From contig VSDK01012891.1 in the NCBI GenBank assembly GCA_009767595.1, positions 255,152 to 319,151 of the forward strand: a stretch of DNA of 64,000 bases, given 5' to 3'. Positions 1-10,272 of the stretch are shown here, piece by piece. Position 1 is the stretch's first letter, and each line of letters opens with the position of its first letter. The DNA is from Symbiodinium kawagutii. Taxonomy: Eukaryota > Sar > Dinophyceae > Suessiales > Symbiodiniaceae. The notes below the pieces were generated by a model that was not told where the DNA came from, ran no database searches, and saw nothing but the letters and a program-made list of their open reading frames with translations. The position numbers and the translations under genes are program-made.

Positions 1-1048
1 GGAGAACGCTCGGCGGTAAGATCTTCCTGCAACTCTCCTGGCACTTCCTGGGCGCCGATGATGAACAGCCGGGGACAGAGAATTCCCAACTGGGAAGGGA
101 CAACCAATCTGGTACAGCCAACTAAAACCAGCCTGCTATGGTGAGGCATGATTGCTGGCAATCTAATTATCACATCAGTTTTGGACTATTCAGAAGGATA
201 GGTGGTGATCATGGTTAAGCATGGGCAATCGATTGGCTACTGAGCAGTAGTAAACATCACTGACAACGTACTTCAAAGTAACAGCATCCATGAAATATGG
301 GATTAACGACTGAGATCTCCACCGGTTGAGCCGTCATCACTGATAGCCACGAAGCTAAGCAACCATCCAAATTGGTTTGAGCGACCAACTTCAAACTGCT
401 AATTTCAATCCAACCGTTGGCTTTATAACAGCAGTAGCAATGGCGACATAATTGCAATGACTCGTGGGTCTCTCTGGCGGGTTAACTTTTGGCATTTGGG
501 GCTCCATGGTTGCCCACTGAAAAGGATGAAGGTGTCCATCATACTGGGTTTGTATCTACCAATGTGGACCAGCCATAATCAACCAATATCACCAACCATA
601 TCAAGCCTTTTGATAATCACCGATTATAATGAACCTAAACCTAAGTCACTATAATCGACTATCATAATCAACCAACTAGTAACCATAATCAACTAACCAC
701 ATCTTTCTCCCAAGCAGTATGATTCATATATGCCAAACCATTCATTGAAATTAACTATAGCCCTGTCACCTATCACAACTGATCATATCCAACTATGAAC
801 CAACTAACCAACTGACCAAAACAATGAGTACTAACCACATCTATTGCCAACCATGAACAGAATCTCCCAACCTGTGAGCAATCCCAACCATTGTAGCTGT
901 GGTTATATGTTTTTCCACCAATGACTGAATGGTTGGGAGTAAGTTAGTAATGAGTTCTATAATAGTTTCTAACTTAACTTACTATATACTAATAGTAGCT
1001 AATAAGCTCCACTAATACATAAGTTAGTAACTATCACCACTAACTAAC
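1..1048. other. A/C-rich non-coding block
   Basis: On the plus strand this is dominated by degenerate AACCATC / CAACTAACC words, with no frame that reads convincingly as protein. It ends at the donor-like edge of the first exon island and has the composition expected of the 3' flank of a minus-strand exon here. Confidence 0.5.
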
Positions 1049-1215
1049 TTGGAAGGTTGGCGCTTCTCCAGCACTCCTTCCACACCCAGGCACCGGCAGC
1101 GGCGCCAGTCGTTGCAGCTGCTCGGCGTCCAGCAGCGCGTCGCGCGGCGCGGGTCGCGCCTCGTAGCGCAGCGGTGCAGCTGCCGCCGCAGCGGCGGGGG
1201 GGGCGCGGGGGCTGC
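1049..1215 (-). CDS. Putative internal exon, Ala/Leu-rich helical segment
   Basis: A very GC-rich island on the minus strand stays open in a frame without a start codon; its protein-like part contains LRYEARPAPRDALLDAEQL, which looks helical. It is followed by a GTTAGT donor at 1048-1047, in phase after the last codon. The 5' border is unclear because the upstream part is an Ala/Pro-coding GC run with several possible AG acceptors. Two other minus frames are also open across the GC-rich part but read as Arg/Pro runs. Flanks are the CCA-rich (left) and TGG-rich (right) repeats typical of this window. Product unknown. Confidence 0.45.
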
Positions 1216-1738
1216 GGCGCCCTCCGGGGCCGTGGGTGAACCATGGGGGTCGACCATCAATGGTTGAAAGTGATTTTGAAAAAGATGAATGATGGTTTAT
1301 CTGATGGTTTATCTGATGGTTTATTACGGTGGTTGATGATTCGGTTGATGATTCGGTTGATGGTTAATTGGCTAAGAGTTGGGTAAGAAGATGATACATC
1401 AGTTGACCATAGGTTATCCCTGGCTGGTTGTGATGATTCATGATGGTTCATGATGGTTAATGGCTAATAGTTAGGTCATTTCCCAAATGGCTAATAGAGT
1501 TAACCATCACAACCATTCGGATAACCTATGGTCAACCTATGTATCATTGACTCTTCTCCTGGTTAACCTATGGTTTGCTGCTGGGTAATACAGATTAACC
1601 ATAGATTATACCAATGGTTGTGATGGTTAATCATGATGGTGATACCATAATTGTAATTGTAGTGATTAACCATTTTGAACCATCATGAATCATCACAATT
1701 GTAATGGTTCATGATGGTAAATGGCTTGGTGGTGGGTC

Positions 1739-1890
1739 CTGCTGGTGATGGGTTGGGCCTTGGCCATGCTCTGCACCAGCACGGTCTCCGGCGGCCGTGC
1801 CAGGCGCGGCACGAAGTGCACCGTGGCGCTGGGGCGCGACAGGGACAGGGTGCCGTGGCAGCTGCCGGCGCTGTAGATGAGATCCAGGGC
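1739..1890 (-). CDS. Putative internal exon, beta-rich segment
   Basis: On the minus strand a pyrimidine tract ending CCCCACAG (acceptor at 1892-1891) precedes an open frame reading ALDLIYSAGSCHGTLSL and onward through VHFVPRLARPP. The 3' border is uncertain; a GA-type donor after CAG at 1739 fits but GC donors are also available. The segment around SLSRPSAT loosely resembles part of the exon at 6106-6242 (LIHLCPSD...SATL), so both may encode related repeats of one protein. Function unknown. Confidence 0.55.
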
Positions 1891-2139
1891 CTGTGGGGAG
1901 GGGCAGGGGATGGGATGGATGGGTGGGGTGGATGGGATGTCTCTGTATGGAGCTGTATGGAGATGCCCTTTCGAAAGTAAATGGTGAGGATACAACTTCA
2001 GGTTGTTATGTTGGGCGGTTGATTGGTGTCTCACTTAGTTCGTTCCTTTGGATATTTTGTCTTTTTCATCATGAATCATCACTAGCCACCACTCACTATT
2101 AACTATGATCAAGAAAATATCAACCATTCTAGGGCATTT

Positions 2140-2702
2140 TTAATCATTCATCAAGACCCCTGATTCATGGAGAGCTTCATCAATGTGAGCGGCGCTGTAG
2201 TTGATGCCAAGAGGCGCAAACATGGTGCCGCTTCCACGTCGCTTTGTCATCCGCGCTTGCGGCAGTGACACAATGAAGGAATAAGTAACACAACAGGCCA
2301 ACAGGAAACAAATACCCAACGAATAACAGTAAATTTGGCTGGCCCGAGCTCATGGCTCAGACTGAAATTTTTGTGGATTCGCACTGAAAAAATCTGCATT
2401 TTTACAATGGCTTGCCTGTGGTTTGAACGGTGATTCTTCATGCGCAACCCGCAGCCACAAATTCCATTGAGCAAATTTCCGGAACCTGTTGATGGTGTCG
2501 GAACAAGGTTGTTCATGTGCTTGGCACTACTGAAACCGTCAAAAAGCAAAGCATTTTGATCACTATCATCGAAACACTTGATGAATAACCCAAAGCCCAG
2601 AGCAAATCTACAATCAGGATCTGCAGGCATGTGTTTTCCGTTGCTGTCTTTTGATTGTTCAAAGTTGTCGATTGAATGCACAGAAAAGATGCAACTGTGA
2701 CG
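2140..2702 (-). CDS. Two overlapping coding frames, probable exon(s) near a gene end
   Basis: From a CACAG acceptor near 2703 a minus frame stays open for about 150 codons (for example ADPDCRFALGFGLFIKCF), ending in TGA at 2249-2247. That stop overlaps an ATG at 2250 that opens a second frame of 36 codons (with FAPLGINYSAAHIDEALHES) ending in TAA at 2142-2140. A T-rich stretch ending CACTGCCGCAAG just before the second frame could be a short intron joining the two, but no donor gave an unambiguous phase. If spliced, this is the C-terminus of a gene transcribed toward lower coordinates. Product not recognised. Confidence 0.5.
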
Positions 2703-2880
2703 CTCTCTTTGAGGGTATCAACCAACAAGTGTAAGCAATGCATGTACATCAAGTATATGACATATGCACATCAAAACACACATTTGTATGTAATTGGTGA
2801 AAACGGATGTGAAAAGTAAAGTAAAACCACTTCATAATCTTATAAACAAATGCAGTATCTGCATTTACATCTGCAAACAT

Positions 2881-3171
2881 CTAAATATGAATATCTTCTG
2901 ATCCGGAAACCCAGCCACCATGGATCAACCTGGCCTGCATGCTGACACCACTGGGAATCGACAGCTGGAGGGTCATGCCTGAAACCGGCGGTTCTTGGAC
3001 AGCAGGGATGATTGCAAGTTTTTCTTGGTAAGGCAAGGTTGCTCGCAAAAACAATTCCCATGACAATTTGGGGTGTGGGCGTAGCAGTACTGTGTACAGA
3101 TATACCCCTTGTGGAAGATCAATAAGCCACCCCTCACCCAGTAGCCGGAGCTTCCGGACCCAGATACACCA
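2881..3171 (-). CDS. Putative exon, 96 codons, beta-rich
   Basis: A minus frame begins after ACCATAG (AG at 3173-3172) and runs 96 codons to TAG at 2883-2881. It reads well as protein: EGWLIDLPQGVYLYTVLL, then LPYQEKLAIIPAV and LQLSIPSGVSMQARLIHGG. Alternating hydrophobic residues suggest beta strands of an extracellular-type domain. Codon-like sequence in the other two frames is weaker. The stop may lie beyond the true donor. It lies upstream, in transcript sense, of the 2140-2702 frames and could belong to the same gene. No family recognised. Confidence 0.55.
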   Translation of the reverse strand, partial: WCIWVRKLRLLGEGWLIDLPQGVYLYTVLLRPHPKLSWELFLRATLPYQEKLAIIPAVQEPPVSGMTLQLSIPSGVSMQARLIHGGWVSGSEDIHI

Positions 3172-3239
3172 CTATGGTAAGGACGCCATTCACTGCTAAG
3201 CATCACAAAGCCTATTGATCAACATCATGATCACTACCA

Positions 3240-3310
3240 TCTCAAGTTGAACCACCATCATCTGAGTCGTTTCTTGCTCCCGTTGCTGATTGGCTGCCCT
3301 CCAGACTGGC
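3240..3310 (-). CDS. Possible short exon
   Basis: On the minus strand a pyrimidine-rich CCATCCTTAATTGCAG acceptor (3312-3311) is followed by about 20 sense codons in two frames, one reading SLEGSQSATGARNDSDDGG. The short length and the two open frames make the call weak. It would lie upstream of the 2881-3171 exon. Confidence 0.3.
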
Positions 3311-3410
3311 CTGCAATTAAGGATGGCAAGCGAGTAGCAAGAATCAGCAGCAACCAGTTGCAACAATCCCTTCATTGGAATCGAAATGCAAAGAAATGAT
3401 GAACCCAACC

Positions 3411-4139
3411 ACCAGCAGAGCTCATGATATTCACATTATCGATCGTTTAATTAGCTGATGTGGCTGGTGGTTCCAGCATCAACCAGGCATAAACCAAACA
3501 GCAGCCGACCACCCCACTGCAATGGTGCGGTTGCTGCCGGAATTGTTTTGGAGATCAAAGCCACGGAAGGATAAACAATAGTGATTCTGGTGGCTCCAAA
3601 GATTCAAGACACAACTTACAACTAACAACACATAAGAAACCACTCTTCAGTAGTAATAATCAACGATCAACAACCAAATAACTAAGAACACATAACCAAT
3701 AACCCTTTCACGGCTATCATAACAGCTATACCGATGAGAAAAGGTAAGCAGCAATGGTTTCAACTGGCATTGCCGGTCACCAAATCACCACAGCATCGCT
3801 GCCGGCCTCGCTCTGTCACATCTTGTAGCCTCGGATGGACCGCCGAAGTGATGGGGACTGCTGGGCTGCAATGGCTAACGATGTCTATTTGATGGTTATT
3901 TGATGGGCAACAAACTAACATCTATGATGTTTAATGGTTATTTGATGCTTGTTTGATGTTTATTTGTGCTCAATTGATGTTAAATAGCCGATGATGGTTG
4001 ATTGATGGATAATGATGGTGGCCAAGACAAGAATGATGGTTAAAACGATGGTTCAGAACAGTGGCTAGGCCACACTTTTTTCATGGTCAATGGCATGGTG
4101 AATGGTGCTTAGCCATGGCCACCCTCTGGTACTTTGCAG
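3411..4139. other. Non-coding, low-complexity flank
   Basis: Mixed sequence moving into TGGTTATTTGATG-type repeats. A minus frame near 3790-3860 (around LRRSIRGYKM before a TGA) is protein-like but too short to call. Confidence 0.4.
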
Positions 4140-4190
4140 GGCTAGCTGCCAAGGGAGGCTTTGCAGACGGGGCCATCAATGAGGCCGCAG
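4140..4190 (+). CDS. Possible 51-bp plus-strand micro-exon
   Basis: The plus strand shows CTCTGGTACTTTGCAG before this stretch and a GT directly after (GCAG then GTGATGAT). The third frame reads LAAKGGFADGAINEAA without a stop, while the minus strand is blocked by a stop. Its size is unusually small and no partner exon was identified. Confidence 0.35.
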
Positions 4191-5012
4191 GTGATGATCT
4201 TCAAACCCTAGAATCTATGGACAAAGCCTTATCAAAATAAGGTTAAACAATGTTTAATGCTTAATTAAGCTGGGGATAGTCACCAACAATTTTTGGGGAT
4301 ATAACAAGTATACGTGGTGGTTTTTGAAAGTGAGGGTAACCATTGCTAAAACTGGTTGATAAATTAGACGATAACTGGGGGGGTCATATGGCTGTTGATG
4401 ATGTTCATCAATCCTTGGGATTCAAACTGGCAGCTGGTGTTTTCCAGAGATTCCCTGCTTGCTGATCCTTGCACACGGACGTGGACACCGATCCAAAGCA
4501 GTCATCCCAAATTCTGGGGTTCAAAGGTCTGCCCTAAAATAGCTACGTAGGTCCTTAACGCCCCATGGCACTGGGCCTACTAAGCTACTCAATATACAAC
4601 CAGCTGTTCAAGGTGGAATCAGTTCTAATGGATACTTGCGGGATAGCACTGCTCCTCTTCCAATCTTGCTTGCTTGAAGTGTCACCACATGCAGCCACCC
4701 AACATTCAACAAAAATCTATGGGAATCATGAAAAGTTTATTGATCGTGGGGGATACTGCAATAAACAACTTGAACAGGGATGCTGTAGGTACAAAACTGT
4801 GAGAAACCATGGCATGGTTGGTTTCGTTACAATTCGACTTCAAGCACAAATTGTGGTGCAGTAAGACCATGGCCCTAATTCAACTCATGGGAGAGAGAGC
4901 AACTAGAGGTAAAACTACCCAACAACTGAACCAACATTCTTCAATTTCCCTGGATGAACATCCAAGGTCCTTTTCGAATGGTGGCAATGGATGTGAAGAC
5001 GATTGCCTTGCC
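4191..5012. other. No supported gene
   Basis: Short open frames occur on both strands but none has convincing protein composition together with splice borders. The part next to 5013 may be the rest of the decayed retroelement that follows. Confidence 0.35.
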
Positions 5013-5492
5013 CTATCTTGTAGAGGGTAACAGATCCCTCAAAAAACCAACCCTCCTGTCATCTTGGGTTGAAAAAAGGGCGATGGCAGCTGAAGAGTCC
5101 GTCAAGACAATCCCAAGATGCTGAGAAACTTCTCCCTCTTGTTCACATGAATGCTCCTCTTGAACAAACTTAATTGCTATATGGATTCCGAAAGCTTCTT
5201 GTATTAAGCTTCCAATTCACATTCAGCCGTGGACAGTGCTACACTGGCCTGCATCCTAGCAAAGCTTTTCACACAACTGCCCAAACAGAAAATGCAGCCT
5301 CTGCTCACTGAACGCCTTTGCATATTCCAAAATGGAGCAAACGAATCATCAGCATAGCAAACCAGCATCTTGAGCGGATCTTTTACCAGTGCAAAACAAT
5401 CATAGCAGTATTCAGTGGATACCGGGAATCTCTGAACATAGTCAGTTGTACCAATGATGTACCTCAACATCACCTTGAGAGCAAGTCAATGC
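5013..5492 (-). mobile_element. Decayed Ty1/copia retrotransposon fragment (RNase H region)
   Basis: Read on the minus strand, this matches the C-terminal RNase H part of Ty1/copia polyproteins as I know them: LALKVMLRYIIGTTDY, then YADDSFAP, then VALSTAECELEA, and after a frame change LTDSSAAIALFST. The order agrees with the family (LRYI-GT, the Y-x-D-x-S acidic site, LST-AE, and the D-S-x-A-AI motif). It is broken by a TGA where copia usually has Trp in KHW-ALK, by TAA near 5204, and by a frameshift in the same place. No LTRs, integrase or intact reverse transcriptase are visible. A dead insertion. Confidence 0.7.
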
Positions 5493-6105
5493 TTTTCAAA
5501 TGAACAAGATTGCCAAACCGGTAGAAAGCTCACCATCCACAGCAACCGGCTTACCGATGAACCTGAACTGAAATTGTTCTTCTTGACAAAGAGGAACTGA
5601 ATCAGCTGCCTCCAAGTGACTTTTCTTATTAGATGATAGGTAATGAGCAACATCTATCAACCATTAATAGATAATGATGACTCACCATGCTCCTATTGTT
5701 GTCAACCAATAATTCAACTTATGGGTTTGTCCATGAATGATATAGCCCTAGTGCGTAGGTTGGTTTCCCTATGACTGATAATGACTGGGGTGAGCTAGGG
5801 GGTACCACCACAGAGAATGGACACAGCGAACATTTTCCCAGCCACCTGTTGATGATTGGGTCTACAAGGCTTCTTGGCATTCCCAGATCCTTGACTTACC
5901 ATGTCCCTCAACAAACGAGCGCGTGTGGTTTGACATTGTTCCAGTGATCACAACAAAAGAATAGCTTCACAGGTGATGTAGCTTGGCAGTTGATGAACTC
6001 TCAGGTGCATGAAAAAAAGGAAAGGTGAACTCTTGCGCTTTTCCCATGAGCCAAAAAAAACCAACATGAGTTGTGGAACCCCCCAGTAGGTTCGAGCAGG
6101 GAGGT
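5493..6105. other. No supported gene; possible retroelement remnants
   Basis: The stretch upstream of the RNase H fragment (minus sense) keeps a few short protein-like runs but no recognisable domain. The rest is mixed low-complexity DNA. Confidence 0.35.
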
Positions 6106-6242
6106 TCAACGGGTTGGATCGACCACTTGTTTCCGGCGCAGCGTTGCGCTGCCGCGTGGCTGTAGGGACCAGGTGGCGTCGCTGGGGCAGAGATGGATCA
6201 GCTGGGGACTCTGCGGCAAGGCGCGGTCGAAGCGAACAAAGC
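6106..6242 (-). CDS. Putative exon ending in a stop
   Basis: Acceptor GGCGTTCTGCCAG (AG at 6244-6243) leads into a minus frame of 44 codons reading GFVRFDRALPQSPQLIHLCP and ending in TGA at 6108-6106. Composition is natural and GC-rich like other exons here. A GT inside the last codons (AACAA then GTGGTC) could be the real donor. The middle part resembles the 1739-1890 exon in pattern. Function unknown. Confidence 0.55.
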
Positions 6243-6405
6243 CTGGCAGAACGCCGTTCGCGGATTTAGGTTTTGATGGTTTCATGGGAGTGGTACGGCA
6301 GTTAGATGGTTAGTGTATGCTAATGTTCTATGTTGTAAATGGTTTATTTGTTATTACTGATGGTTATTAGTTTGTAGGTTTGTAAATTCAGACTAATGTG
6401 TTATT

Positions 6406-6802
6406 TTTTGGGGGGGGGCTTAAAGTTGTGTGATTTTCACAGTTATGAATGCTTTTCACCTTCTCATACTGATATTGTGAAAGTTTGTTTGGCTGATAGC
6501 AATTCTGGTGATGGTGCTGGTATACATATCCAGAATGATGACCAAGAGTTGTCAATTGTGACAAATGCATGATGATCCTTGGGCAATAGTGAAAGATTGG
6601 CATTGGTGCGCTGGCCAATCATACACGAAACCAACAACAGTGGGAATGGAACAGTTTGGGGACATTTCATGGATGCAAACAAAGGGGCTCCAGCATTGCA
6701 CGTCGGTAATTTATCCATCATATGCTGGTTGATTACCCAATTTGTGTTGGTTTACCCGTGCAAACATTATCCCGTGAACAAACTCGCAAACCGAGGTTTG
6801 TG
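6406..6802 (+). pseudogene. Plus-strand coding-like region with two adjacent in-frame TGA codons
   Basis: One plus frame reads DFHSYECFSPSHTDIVKVCL then ADSNSGDGAGIHIQNDDQEL, meets TGA TGA at 6570-6575, and continues in the same frame as LALVRWPIIHETNNSGNGTV and WGHFMDANKGAPALHVGN. Both halves look like real protein, so this may be a decayed gene, a recoded stop, or two exons with an intron I could not place. A minus frame over part of the region is also open. No family recognised. Confidence 0.4.
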
Positions 6803-7254
6803 ATAATTTGTTCAACAACAACCATTGTTTGTGGGAAACGATCACTGGCAAATCAGCTGTTCGAAAAGCAATGGTTTCCCAACTAATGCAACCATTGATC
6901 TATTGGAATAGGAATTTTGACCAGCTAGTTGGAAAGCATCTTTTACCATTAGATCATTGGGCAAATTGCACCGGTTGCGGTGGAGATGCCTAGCTTGGGA
7001 CGCGAGGGGAAGCTCGTTTCAGGGGTTGCCTTGGCACGGCTACCCCTTCCACCAACCCAAGGGAAACCAGTTATCAGCAGCGGCAAAACCATCACTGATC
7101 GCTCACCATGAGTGATGGCTCACCATTAGCCCTAGACAATAGTAGCAGGCATGATTTTCGATCAATGAATCGTTCGCCATCTGAAAATCAACCACAAATC
7201 TCGGCGCTGGATCTTACATGTCCTATGCTTCACCGGTCACCGTAACCCATTGCA

Positions 7255-7400
7255 GGGAAGCCTACGAATTGAACCGAACCGGGGTTCTGGAACCGTTAGG
7301 AGCCGAACCAGAGAGAAACCGTTTGAGAAACCGAACCGTTGGGAACCGGACCGGGTTAGTAAGCAGGAACCGTGAGAACCTCGCCTCTCCTCGGATTGTC
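7255..7400. repeat. Degenerate GAACCG repeat
   Basis: Many AACCGAACC / GAACCG words occur here and again at 8454-8560, on either side of a ~1.1-kb segment holding the Cys/His-rich terminal exon. Confidence 0.5.
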
Positions 7401-7492
7401 TTTAATGCCTGCGTGTCCCTACAAGCGGAACCGCTAGTTCTCGACCGTACTTTCATCTGGTCGAAAGGAACCGCAAGATCCCAACGTGACAT

Positions 7493-7759
7493 TCAGTCAA
7501 CGTTTTCAATTTCCAACTCTGGCACAGGCTTCGCTCTGCGCAAACGCTCGCGCTGCTTCTCCAAAGCTTGGCCAAGGTGTTTGGAACGAATATGATTCGC
7601 CAAACCACTAGGTGAACTCACATGCAGTACACAGCCCTTGAAGGCATGGCTAGGCAGAACCTCGTTCTCTAGGAGCTGCTTCACCTGCTCCAGGGACGGC
7701 TGATCTTTTAGCTCTGGGCAGCACACCTTGCAACATCGATAGTCACCAGCACCGATGAG
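7493..7759 (-). CDS. Terminal exon with Cys-rich motif and C2H2-like tail
   Basis: A polypyrimidine acceptor (CCTTTTTTTAACAAAG, AG at 7761-7760) precedes an 88-codon minus frame ending in TGA at 7493. It opens with DYRCCKVCCPELK, a C-C-x-x-C-C cluster able to bind metal, followed by a helical stretch, then CVLHVSSPSGLANHIRSKH, resembling a C2H2 finger that keeps one Cys and both His (spacing C-x14-H-x4-H). A charged segment (ALEKQRERLRRAKPVP) closes the protein. The finger-like part also resembles the GL-x-H-x-R tails seen in some retroelement proteins, so a domesticated or dead element is an alternative. Confidence 0.65.
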   Translation of the reverse strand, partial: LIGAGDYRCCKVCCPELKDQPSLEQVKQLLENEVLPSHAFKGCVLHVSSPSGLANHIRSKHLGQALEKQRERLRRAKPVPELEIENVD

Positions 7760-7985
7760 CTTTGTTAAAAAAAGGCTGTGCGCTCATGAACGCTCTTCGG
7801 ACATGGGTTAATACAAACGGTCAAGCTTTCTTTTCTTTCTCCGCTGAATTCTGTTGGCAACCCTATACATTCATGAACTGCTGGAATCTCCATTTACAAA
7901 AAGACATGGGCCGACACGAGTATGACGTTCTCTCCTTATGCTCTTTGAAAATGTCTTAATGGAAAACAAACTGCCTACCTGGAAA

Positions 7986-8112
7986 TCAATCGTCAGCGGA
8001 GACAGGGATTGCACAAGTTCCCTTCCAATCGTGCTCCCGGAGGCTTTTGAAGCGGTCTGTCTGACACAAAAACCATGTCAGACGCAACCAAGTTGACCCG
8101 TCCAGCTCAACT
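7986..8112 (-). CDS. Possible coding remnant
   Basis: A minus frame ending in TGA at 7986 reads GVELDGSTWLRLTWFLCQTD and ends PVSADD. It lies just upstream (in transcript sense) of the Cys/His-rich exon but in a frame that stops before it, so it is either an earlier exon or debris. Neighbouring frames are also partly open. Confidence 0.3.
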
Positions 8113-8453
8113 CCCTTTGTTCCCTTTCCGTTCCCAATGCAACTTTTGGATGTTGAAAAAAAACTGAAGATCGCCAACGAAAAAATATTGGCAGGAGTTC
8201 AACCCCAAACTGGTTACTTTAGATGCCATTTGAATGTTGAACCGGGGTAGGAGTAGTGCCATCAACGAGCACCAAAGATCAACGAGAGACAAGAAGTTCA
8301 ACCCTCCTTGACATCCTTCGACATCTTTTCATAATTTTTGGGGTTGAAGCTCCAGCATCGGAACCAAAAAGTGTCACAAGGCTAATATAAAAACTCTGCA
8401 ACATAGTCAAGCATGCAGCTCAAAGATTGAAACCATCAGTATATAGTTGCTAT

Positions 8454-8560
8454 TCGTGAAACCGAACAGTTCACGAACCGAATCGGAGCAATGCAAACCG
8501 AAGCCGAACCGTAAACAGGTTCACTGGCGCCTGCTCGAACCTAACCGAACCTAACCGAAG
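8454..8560. repeat. Second GAACCG-type repeat patch
   Basis: Words such as CCGAACC, CCTAACCGAACC and ACCGAAGCCG recur. Same composition as the patch at 7255-7400. Confidence 0.45.
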
Positions 8561-8858
8561 GTTTCCTGCCATTGAGTGCACAATACAACCCCATCTGTCT
8601 CCCAGAACGCGCCTGCTACTACACCTCCTGGCCTCAGGAATGCGACGCGATGTGGCTGATGGGTGGTCAGTGATGTTGATGATGGTCGAGCATGGTGAGG
8701 AATCTTATGTTGGTAGTCACTAATGCTTAATGCCATATTGGTGGCCGTTAATAATAAGCATCACTAAGCATCAGCAATAGTGATACTTCATTGATGATGC
8801 TTAATGATCAATGATCTTCTTTTTTACGAACTGGTGAGTTATCGTTTCATGGTAGACA

Positions 8859-9254
8859 ATGATGCTTGAGAATCCAACCCTTGTAAACAACCCAATCAAA
8901 CCACCAGCTAACCTCAACTCTTTTTATGGTGGAAGGAAATGCACCTGGCAGATTTCAGCTTCCATTGGCACACCTGTCAAGTCATGCAGCATCAAACATT
9001 CCAAGTACCATCAATATCTTGTTGTCATTGATGGTCAGCTATTGGTTGAAGGTTTATTCTTAGTAAATGGGTCAAAATGGGTGTTTCTCAAAATCAAGGA
9101 ACCCCCAAAGCATCCAGTAATAATCGTCTTGTAATAAGCAACCAGTTTTGGGCACCTCTATTTTGAGAAACCACCAAATGGTGATTGTGGGTTTGGGCCA
9201 CTACACAGCATCAATCCATCGCCATCTGTGAATCTTTTGAACTATGAGTGTTAA
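8859..9254 (+). CDS. Two-exon plus-strand gene piece split by a TIR-element intron
   Basis: Exon 1 (8859-9080) starts with ATGATG and reads FYGGRKCTWQISASIGTPVK and LVVIDGQLLVEGLFLVNG. At 9081 a GT begins the inverted repeat of a small element; AG at 9166-9167 ends the intron, 87 bp long. Exon 2 (9168-9254) continues in the same phase as KPPNGDCGFGPLHSINPSPS and ends in TAA. Together 102 residues. Without splicing the frame runs into element sequence and stops at 9134. The start is only the first ATG in frame; an upstream exon is possible. No domain recognised. Confidence 0.5.
9079..9175 (+). mobile_element. TIR element family B, copy 1 (candidate introner)
   Basis: GGGTGTTTCTCAAAATC at the left and ATTTTGAGAAACCACC at the right form an imperfect inverted repeat. 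AAAT flanks both ends (9075-9078 and 9176-9179) as a 4-bp target duplication. The right repeat supplies the AG acceptor used by the intron at 9081-9167. Confidence 0.65.
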
Positions 9255-9468
9255 CCGAGCACTGACACATAGTCAAATTAAGCTGTCCGACCCTGAAAAT
9301 GCGGATGAACTGCCAGGTAATGGTGTGTGAAGGATGTTGTAGGTACTCCAGTAGAACTTCAATTCCGGGTTTGCCATGAACCGACCAAGAGCTAGTTGTT
9401 ATGTGGAACTGATCTGGATATCACCAACTGTCATATGTTCGCAGTGTGAAGACCTTCGGTTGATGATT

Positions 9469-9722
9469 CTAAGTGATTCGAACTGATTGTAACATCTCGT
9501 TCATTGGAAGTTTGTGTGTATGTGTATTGGGCTGTTGCAATATCATCCATGATGCTTCAACATCCATCCAACGAAGGCCGTTTCTGGTAGGTTTTGGCGC
9601 ATTATAAGTCTCATCCCCAACCAAAGAAGCATACAATTCTTGTTGCTCAGTTAGACAGGGTTGGTGACACCACCGTCCCCAAACTGAGCCAACAAGTGCC
9701 ATCCATTCGCCTGTTGCCCACC
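9469..9722 (-). CDS. Putative exon
   Basis: Acceptor CCCTGCTCCTTGGATCAG (AG at 9724-9723) is followed on the minus strand by a long open frame reading WATGEWMALVGSVWGRWC, QQELYASLVGDETYNAPKP and LRWMDVEASWMILQ. A second minus frame just upstream (APWIRVGNRRMDGTCWLSLG) is also open, so a frame change or a different splice site is possible. A plus frame across the area is weaker. Product unknown. Confidence 0.5.
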
Positions 9723-9978
9723 CTGATCCAAGGAGCAGGGCCCCAGGTCACTGTGATGCTAAATGAACTTGGCAGGGTTCCAAAATTTAGTTGTCATCCC
9801 CGATGGGTGGTGCTAACTGACACCAACTGATCAGAATCAAGAAATGCCAGACATTGGCACGTTGAGATTCCAACAGAAGGTCTGTATTCGAATCACTGTG
9901 GATTCTCAGTGGTATCAACAACAGCCATGAATAACAACCATAGCTTACGCTTGTCAGTCTGGTGATCCCCCAGTTCAC

Positions 9979-10072
9979 TGACCAAGCATCACAACCAGTT
10001 CGCCGCGCACCAGCCATGACGAGCCCAGCGGCAGCTTCTGTGGTTCCAAAAGTTTCACAAGTCCCGTGACGC
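9979..10072 (-). CDS. Short exon, LVKLLEPQKLPLGSSW segment
   Basis: Acceptor AACTCTGAACGCTCCAG (AG at 10074-10073) leads to GVTGLVKLLEPQKLPLGSSW and LVRGELVVML, followed by GTGAAC after GGTCA. A different minus frame remains open for 165 codons over 9787-10284 but has poor protein composition and is rejected. Function unknown. Confidence 0.5.
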
Positions 10073-10272
10073 CTGGAGCGTTCAGAGTTCTTGCACTTCG
10101 AATTGGATCGTAGCGTATTTGGAATGGTGAAAAAGGAATGGTTGCTAGGGATCACAAGGATTGTTGATGAGGAACGGGGCTTATAGGATTCAGATTGGAT
10201 CAGTGAATGCCGATAGTTACTAAGGATATGCAGTAGTGGTAGCCAAGTCATGGTGAGCAAAACCCAGAATGG

